Source: Spirochaetaceae bacterium (GTDB taxonomy: Bacteria; Spirochaetota; Spirochaetia; Treponematales; Treponemataceae). From it: 64,000 nucleotides of DNA. Positions within the stretch are counted from its first letter, which is position 1. The number at the start of each line of letters is the position of its first letter. Positions 59,306 through 64,000 of the stretch are shown here, piece by piece. The translations under genes were made by a program, and so were the position numbers. The notes under the pieces are model-generated. The model was not told the origin of the DNA. It did no database searches and saw only the letters and a program-made list of their open reading frames with translations. Location: assembly GCA_017618015.1 (NCBI GenBank), contig JAFZVC010000025.1, positions 1-64,000 on the forward strand, given 5' to 3'.

Positions 59306-59980
59306 ATGGACAAAAAGGAAATAAAGGCGGTTGCTTTCGACATAGACGGAACTTTGTACTCTAACGCTCGGCTTTATGCTAAAATTGCGCCTTTTTTCCT
59401 GAAACACCTGTTTTTCTTTATCCGATACAACAAAGTCCGAAAAATCCTGCACAGGACGGGACCGCTCCCCGATTTTTTCGAGTATCAGGCGCGGCTTCTT
59501 GCTGACGGCACTTGGCTTACAGCATCCGAAGCCCGCAATAAAATAGACGAAATTGTGTACCACGGCCTGACCCAGTATTTCGCGAATCTTAAATCGTATC
59601 CTGATGTTTACGAAACGTTCCTTGCGTTCAAAAAAGCGGGGCTTAAGCTTGGTATCCTTTCTGATTTTCCTCCACGGCAAAAAGGCGACATTTGGGGAAC
59701 GCTCCCTCTTTGCGATGTCGTTATGGGCTCTGAAGAGTGCGGTGCCTTGAAACCATCCGTCTATCCGTTCGGAATCCTTGCCGAAAAGCTTGGTGTTCCC
59801 GCAAGTTCTGTCCTTTATGTGGGTAACAGTGTGCGTTCTGACATCATGGGTGCGCGCAATGCGGGCATGAAAACTGCCTATATCATGCCATTATGGAGAA
59901 AAATCTTTCATTTGCCGCTAAAAGAAGCAGATATTTGCTTCACAAACTATCGCCAATTACAGAAAATTGTGTTACAATAA
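59306..59980 (+). CDS. HAD-superfamily hydrolase
   Basis: A 224-aa cytoplasmic phosphatase-type enzyme. Motif I is AFDIDGTLY (nucleophile and general acid Asp), motif II is LGILSDFPP (Ser), motif III is the Lys in GALKPSVYPF, and motif IV is YVGNSVRSDIMGARNAGM. A helical cap of about 90 residues lies between motifs I and II. The substrate is unknown. ATG 59306 gives the normal HAD N-terminus and follows a promoter by 6 nt; a few more codons upstream are open. The coiled-coil gene starts 29 bp after its stop. Confidence 0.88.
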   Translation: MDKKEIKAVAFDIDGTLYSNARLYAKIAPFFLKHLFFFIRYNKVRKILHRTGPLPDFFEYQARLLADGTWLTASEARNKIDEIVYHGLTQYFANLKSYPDVYETFLAFKKAGLKLGILSDFPPRQKGDIWGTLPLCDVVMGSEECGALKPSVYPFGILAEKLGVPASSVLYVGNSVRSDIMGARNAGMKTAYIMPLWRKIFHLPLKEADICFTNYRQLQKIVLQ

Positions 59981-60009
59981 GATAGCGGAATTATCCGCGG
60001 GTGGGGCAA

Positions 60010-63000
60010 ATGTTTTTAAATATCGTTACGATGGCGGTGTGTCTTGGTGCTTTGCTTGTTTTCAGGCAGATCGACAAAAAGAACCGCTCTATTGAAAAAG
60101 TAAAAAAATTTACTGACAAGGTTTTTTCTGATTTCGATACGTATTTTAAAGAGAAAAGCCTTGATATGCAGAATTCTGGCACGGAGCTTTCGACTGCGCA
60201 GAGCGAAGCTGTTGCTGCCATCAAACGCCTTGAGAAAATTAAGCAGGAAACAGAGGAGCACCTTGCCGGACTGGATCAGACGAATTCCGCCGTGCTCGAA
60301 ATTCAGGAACGTATAAACAAATTCGACAGTCTTATTAAAGATGTTATAGAGATGACTGGCGCTGCGGAAGAGAATATGCTGCGCCTTCAGAACGAGTCCC
60401 GCTTCCTTGATAAGACGGCAAAAAGACTTCAGACGCAAAAAGAACAGCTTGAAACACTCGAAGAGAAAATCCCCACAATCACTGCGGAGTTCGACAAGCT
60501 GAATGCAGGCCACCTTCAGGAACAAAGCGAGAATTTGCGCTCTTATTTGGAGAACACAAAAGAAGAACTTAAAAACGGCACGGAAGAGGCAATCCGGAAG
60601 AATTCGGAGCTTCTTGCCGTAATTCAAAGCACTTACGAAAAGGCATTCTCGTCCGCGTCAGAAAAGGCGGGCGAAATTGAGGCAGAGGCGTTCCGCCGCA
60701 TGCGCGAGGAAACTGATGCCGAAGTTAAGAGCTGCAATGAAAGCCTTAATGCTGAAATAGAAAAATTCAAACAGGACACAAAAGAACTTTTTGAGAATCA
60801 CAAGACGAGTACGATGTCTACGGCTGATTCGCTTAAGAAAGGTCTTTCCGCACGGCTGGACAAGCTGGAACGCAGGGTTGAGGACGCTGTGCAGAAGGCG
60901 GAACAGAAGACTGATGCCGTAATCAACGGAGCGGAAACAAAACTGAACGATGCCGTTGCAAATGCGGAGCAGCGCACGGACGCTGTTTTGGCAGATGTTA
61001 ACAAGCGGACGGATGACGCGGTTGCCGGTGTTGAGCAGCGGACCGAAGGCGTTTTGTCTGGTGTCGTTGAGCGGACGAACGATGGAGTTGCAGATGTACG
61101 CACCAAAAATGACGAGTCCATTGCGGCAGTCAAAGCTGGTATTGAAGAAAGCTTAAGGGCGTTCCGCGCAGAAATAGAGCAGTTCTTGCAGGATGTTAAA
61201 GCTGAAACAGCCGAAAAAACATCGGGTTGTACGGATTCCCTTGTTGCGGATGTCGCATCGTTCAAAGCAAATACAGAAGAAAAGATTTCACAGTTCCGTG
61301 GCGAGGCTTTGGGCGACATTGAGTCCGTGCGCGGTGAAGCGGCGGCGAAACTTGCTTCCGTTAAAGACGAAGCAGCCGAAAAGATTGCGGCAGTTCAGCG
61401 TGAGGCAGCTGAAAGAATTGAGGCAGTTCAAAAAGAAGCAGCCGAGAAAATTGCAGCAGTCCGGAGCGAAGCGGCAGATCAGACAGCAGCCGTTCAGCGC
61501 GAAGCTTCCGAAAATATTTTTACAGTGCGCCGGGAAGCTGTGGAAGGTGTCGCGTCCGTGCAAAAAGAAGTTACGGAAAGCATTACCGCCATGCAGACAG
61601 GTACCGCGGACGGAATCGCGCGGCTTAAAGCCGATACGGAAAGCGATGTTGCCGCAGTCCGCAAAGAATCTGCGGATAAGCTTTTCGCCATCAAACGCGA
61701 GACGATGGACGGCATAGCGTCATTGCAGACAGGCATGTCGGCGGCTTTTGCCGTTCTTAAGAATGATACCGAAAGCGAGGTTAACGGCCTTAAGAACTTT
61801 ACGAAAGAAGAGCTTGCGGAAATCAGGAAAAATACGGCAAAACAGCTTGCTGACATTCAGGCAGAAGTTCAGGAGAACGTTGAGGCTCTTGGAAACGGCG
61901 TTAATTCTGATATGGCAAAAGCCCGCGAGCAGAACAACGTTACGATTGAAGTTATGCGAAGCGAAATTGCCGAACAGATTGTCACAATTAAGCAGATGAC
62001 ACAGAATGCAATCGCGGAGTTCAAGTCGCAGACAGATGCTACAATTGCTGAAATGCGTAATAATTCGAGCAGACAGTTTGCTTCCGCGCAGGAAGATGCT
62101 GTCGCACGCGCAGAGCAGTTGCGTGAGGAAACGATTGCTTCAATTGAGAATATAAGCGGCGAGGCGAAAGAGAAAGCAGAGAAGATGCTTTCTGAAATCA
62201 ACGACTTAGAGACAGTTGTTCGCGAGCGGGCGCGGTCGCACGAAACTTCTGTTGACGCGGAGTTTACGACGCTGCTTGAAGATCTACGGACGAAGTTCAC
62301 GGATCAGCTCACGGGATTTAATGTTGAGTCTAAACTGATGCTTTCCAACCTTCAGACAGAAGTTCAGGAAAAAATCGATGAAATACGGCAGGAAACCGTT
62401 TCGCTTTCAAGAGAAGTGGAGACTGGTGCGCAACAGCAGCATTCCGCAATTGAGGAAATGCTTAAGGACGCAGATTCTCGCTATGAGCAGATTGCAGCAG
62501 ACAATTCACGCAAAGCAGCTGAGCTTACCCAGAGCATCGCGGAGCGTACTGGTGAGCTTGGTCAAACTATCGACAGCCGTACGGATGAACTTTCGCGAAT
62601 CCTCGCTGAAAAGACTGGAGGCATGGAACAGGCTATCGACAGCCGCACGAACGAGCTTAGCCGCCTTCTTGCGGACAAAGTTGACAACATCGACAGTGCA
62701 ATCGACGAAAAAACAGCTGCTCTTGGCAGAATGCTTGCTGAAAAAACAGGCGAGCTCGGACAGACAATCGACAGCCGTACAGATGAACTTTCGCGAATCC
62801 TCGCTGAAAAGACAGACGGCATGGAGCAGGCTATCGACAGCAAAACCGATGAACTCAGCCGGCTTCTTGCGGACAAAACCGATTCTCTTGATCACTCTAT
62901 CGACAGCCGTACAGACGAGCTCGCCAGAATGCTTGAAGAGCGCACCGGCGAAGTTTCTCGTATGCTCTCCGAAAGAGCCCATTCGCTCGACAATGCGATA

Positions 63001-64000
63001 GACGAAAGAACTGCCGAACTTGGCAGAACGCTCGACGAAAAGACAACCGAATCTCGCGAGCTTATCGAATCGTTCCGTCTCAACTTTGACGAGAACTCTA
63101 ATCAGCTGCTCGGAACGGCAAAAGAAACACTCGACAGAATGGTTCAGGACTGCTCGGCGCAGATGTCAGAAATCCACGAGCGCAGCTCCGACATAGAAAG
63201 GCAGCTTGACGAGCTTATTCAGAACACGCAGGTATTCAAAAGCAATTCAGAGGCGGAGCTTTCTTCCCTTAGAAATATGCTTTCAGATACGACATCAGAA
63301 TTGCGCGCCGCTGTTTCTAACAGCGCTGACGAAGTTCACGGACAGGTTGAGAACACTGAATCCGAACTTAGGGCAGCTGTTGAAGAAGCTTTGGAGCGTT
63401 TTAAGAATGTCGCGCTTAACACCGAACAAAACCTTAACGCAATCATGGCAGAGACCGATTCCCGCCTTACAAAATCAGTAAGCGACTTGGTTTCTACCGA
63501 AGAATCGCGTTGCAAGGAAACGCTTTCCGCGCTTTCCACAAGAATCGGTGGCATAACGAACAACATAGAAGCAGAGCTTAACGAAAAAACACAGAATCTT
63601 GCGTCAGAGACAGACAGCCGTATCTCCGCGCTTAAAGACAAAGTTGATTCCGTTGTCTCCGGTACTGAAAGCAACCTTGTGGAGCGCACAGAAGCTGAGC
63701 ACAAGCGTTACGAAGACATAATGAACAAGATAGAAGCTATGGTCAAAGAGCGGAGCGACGGTATAAACGCTGCCCTCGAAAAAGCTTTGAAAGAAACTAC
63801 GACCGTTTATTCGGACCGCGAAAAGCAGCTTTTTGCCGAGCTTGATGAAAAGCTTGAGGAATACAAGAAAGATGCCGCATACAGGCTTGGTCGTCTTGAT
63901 GAAGCTGGCGCAGAAATCGAAAGTCTTGAACAGACTCTTCGCACGAACATCGACAATGCCGCGCTCCGTGCCGACGCGGAGTTCGCGAAGTATGTGCAGA
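60010..64000 (+). CDS. Giant hendecad coiled-coil protein (3' partial; SpiroCoCo-like)
   Basis: The frame from ATG 60010 stays open to the end of the window (1330 codons so far). It begins with one hydrophobic segment (MFLNIVTMAVCLGALLVF) followed by a basic stretch, so it is probably anchored in the inner membrane with the rest in the cytoplasm. Everything after is predicted alpha-helical, rich in Glu, Lys, Ala, Thr, with almost no Pro and few Cys or Trp. Three long blocks have an exact 11-residue period (see repeats). Such hendecad coiled coils form long, slightly right-handed rods. Very long coiled-coil proteins are known in spirochaetes, where a cytoskeletal or cell-shape role has been suggested; that role here is inference. 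The ribosome binding site is weak (GTGGGG). Confidence 0.82.
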   Translation, partial: MFLNIVTMAVCLGALLVFRQIDKKNRSIEKVKKFTDKVFSDFDTYFKEKSLDMQNSGTELSTAQSEAVAAIKRLEKIKQETEEHLAGLDQTNSAVLEIQERINKFDSLIKDVIEMTGAAEENMLRLQNESRFLDKTAKRLQTQKEQLETLEEKIPTITAEFDKLNAGHLQEQSENLRSYLENTKEELKNGTEEAIRKNSELLAVIQSTYEKAFSSASEKAGEIEAEAFRRMREETDAEVKSCNESLNAEIEKFKQDTKELFENHKTSTMSTADSLKKGLSARLDKLERRVEDAVQKAEQKTDAVINGAETKLNDAVANAEQRTDAVLADVNKRTDDAVAGVEQRTEGVLSGVVERTNDGVADVRTKNDESIAAVKAGIEESLRAFRAEIEQFLQDVKAETAEKTSGCTDSLVADVASFKANTEEKISQFRGEALGDIESVRGEAAAKLASVKDEAAEKIAAVQREAAERIEAVQKEAAEKIAAVRSEAADQTAAVQREASENIFTVRREAVEGVASVQKEVTESITAMQTGTADGIARLKADTESDVAAVRKESADKLFAIKRETMDGIASLQTGMSAAFAVLKNDTESEVNGLKNFTKEELAEIRKNTAKQLADIQAEVQENVEALGNGVNSDMAKAREQNNVTIEVMRSEIAEQIVTIKQMTQNAIAEFKSQTDATIAEMRNNSSRQFASAQEDAVARAEQLREETIASIENISGEAKEKAEKMLSEINDLETVVRERARSHETSVDAEFTTLLEDLRTKFTDQLTGFNVESKLMLSNLQTEVQEKIDEIRQETVSLSREVETGAQQQHSAIEEMLKDADSRYEQIAADNSRKAAELTQSIAERTGELGQTIDSRTDELSRILAEKTGGMEQAIDSRTNELSRLLADKVDNIDSAIDEKTAALGRMLAEKTGELGQTIDSRTDELSRILAEKTDGMEQAIDSKTDELSRLLADKTDSLDHSIDSRTDELARMLEERTGEVSRMLSERAHSLDNAIDERTAELGRTLDEKTTESRELIESFRLNFDENSNQLLGTAKETLDRMVQDCSAQMSEIHERSSDIERQLDELIQNTQVFKSNSEAELSSLRNMLSDTTSELRAAVSNSADEVHGQVENTESELRAAVEEALERFKNVALNTEQNLNAIMAETDSRLTKSVSDLVSTEESRCKETLSALSTRIGGITNNIEAELNEKTQNLASETDSRISALKDKVDSVVSGTESNLVERTEAEHKRYEDIMNKIEAMVKERSDGINAALEKALKETTTVYSDREKQLFAELDEKLEEYKKDAAYRLGRLDEAGAEIESLEQTLRTNIDNAALRADAEFAKYVQ
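60877..61140 (+). repeat. Hendecad block A: eight 33-bp (11-aa) units
   Basis: In-frame units of the type T-D-x-V-x-x-V-x-x-R in 11 residues, e.g. TDAVLADVNKR, TDDAVAGVEQR, TEGVLSGVVER. Eight units follow without a gap or phase change. Confidence 0.8.
61321..62178 (+). repeat. Hendecad block B: twenty-six 33-bp (11-aa) units
   Basis: In-frame units of the type A-x-V-x-x-E-A-A-E-x-I, e.g. AAVQREAAERI, EAVQKEAAEKI, AAVRSEAADQT. The 11-residue phase holds for 26 units, with the sequence drifting toward the end. Confidence 0.8.
62515..63042 (+). repeat. Hendecad block C: sixteen 33-bp (11-aa) units with a 198-bp higher-order duplication
   Basis: In-frame units T-x-x-L-x-x-x-I/L-x-x-K/R, e.g. 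TGELGQTIDSR, TDELSRILAEK, TNELSRLLADK. Units 2-7 (62548-62745) and 8-13 (62746-62943) are close copies, showing a recent 66-residue duplication. Confidence 0.85.

Noticed and set aside
61321-63042. 33-bp periodic repeats that could resemble a CRISPR array
   Set aside because: There are no unique spacers. The units are contiguous, degenerate and in one open frame that encodes 11-residue coiled-coil repeats.
60016-63704. Several open frames on the minus strand and in other plus frames
   Set aside because: They are shadows of the long plus-strand frame from 60010, which runs to the window edge without a stop. Their translations are low-complexity and lack start signals.

Overview
The window reads as a chromosomal segment of a carbohydrate-using spirochaete, most likely a gut or rumen Treponema. 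This is inferred from gene content, since no 16S rRNA gene is present. The clues are a very long hendecad coiled-coil protein of spirochaetal type, a lipoprotein-anchored 7TMR-DISM/SpoIIE phosphatase, a beta-helix/leucine-rich-repeat lipoprotein, GH115 and GH130 sugar enzymes, and many membrane signalling proteins. No phage, insertion sequence, CRISPR array or rRNA operon was seen.

Layout. 1-4664: a branched-chain amino-acid ABC transporter (substrate-binding protein cut by the left edge, then LivH, LivM, LivG, LivF), closed by a bidirectional terminator. 4816-10570: a secreted acidic protein of unknown function, a CBS-ACT protein, an unknown 481-aa protein, a PtsN-like IIA protein and transketolase. 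10651-13246 (minus): Lgt, a MinD/ParA-like ATPase and a small membrane protein. 13362-21230: GH115 alpha-glucuronidase, a BvgS-type hybrid histidine kinase, and a membrane protein with a possible degenerate phosphotransfer domain. 21227-27552: MFS transporter, membrane-fused alpha/beta hydrolase, glycerate kinase, and an oxidoreductase fused to RNase HI. 27630-33027: a lipoprotein, an S1-domain protein, the SpoIIE phosphatase and a GH130 phosphorylase. 33037-38996 (minus): metF, a short metH, an unknown gene and a DUF362 ferredoxin-type protein. 39122-44577: a large surface lipoprotein and a YbhJ-type aconitase homologue. 44774-54808: an orphan winged-helix protein, HD-GYP protein, YchF, EEP lipoprotein, thioredoxin, YbaK, two adjacent membrane class III cyclases, uridine phosphorylase and a GGDEF protein. 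54969-64000: an RluA-type pseudouridine synthase, UPF0210 and ACT proteins, a Fic-like protein, a membrane protein, tRNA-Cys, a HAD phosphatase and the start of the giant coiled-coil protein.

Two observations stand out. First, the adjacent cyclase genes at 50339-52708 have complementary active-site losses. The first keeps both metal-binding Asp residues but has lost the Asn/Arg pair, and the second has lost both Asp residues but keeps the Asn/Arg pair. This is the C1/C2 division of labour of mammalian transmembrane adenylyl cyclases, here as two separate bacterial membrane proteins. Second, about a dozen genes without a Shine-Dalgarno sequence have a sigma-70-like promoter whose -10 hexamer ends almost always exactly 6 nt before the start codon, which predicts leaderless mRNAs; other genes in the same window have ordinary Shine-Dalgarno sites. 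Other notable items are the oxidoreductase-RNase HI fusion with all RNase H catalytic residues intact, the 11-residue periodicity of the giant protein, a Fic-like protein with Gln in place of the catalytic His beside a perfect 15-bp inverted repeat, and low-complexity insertions in several metabolic enzymes.
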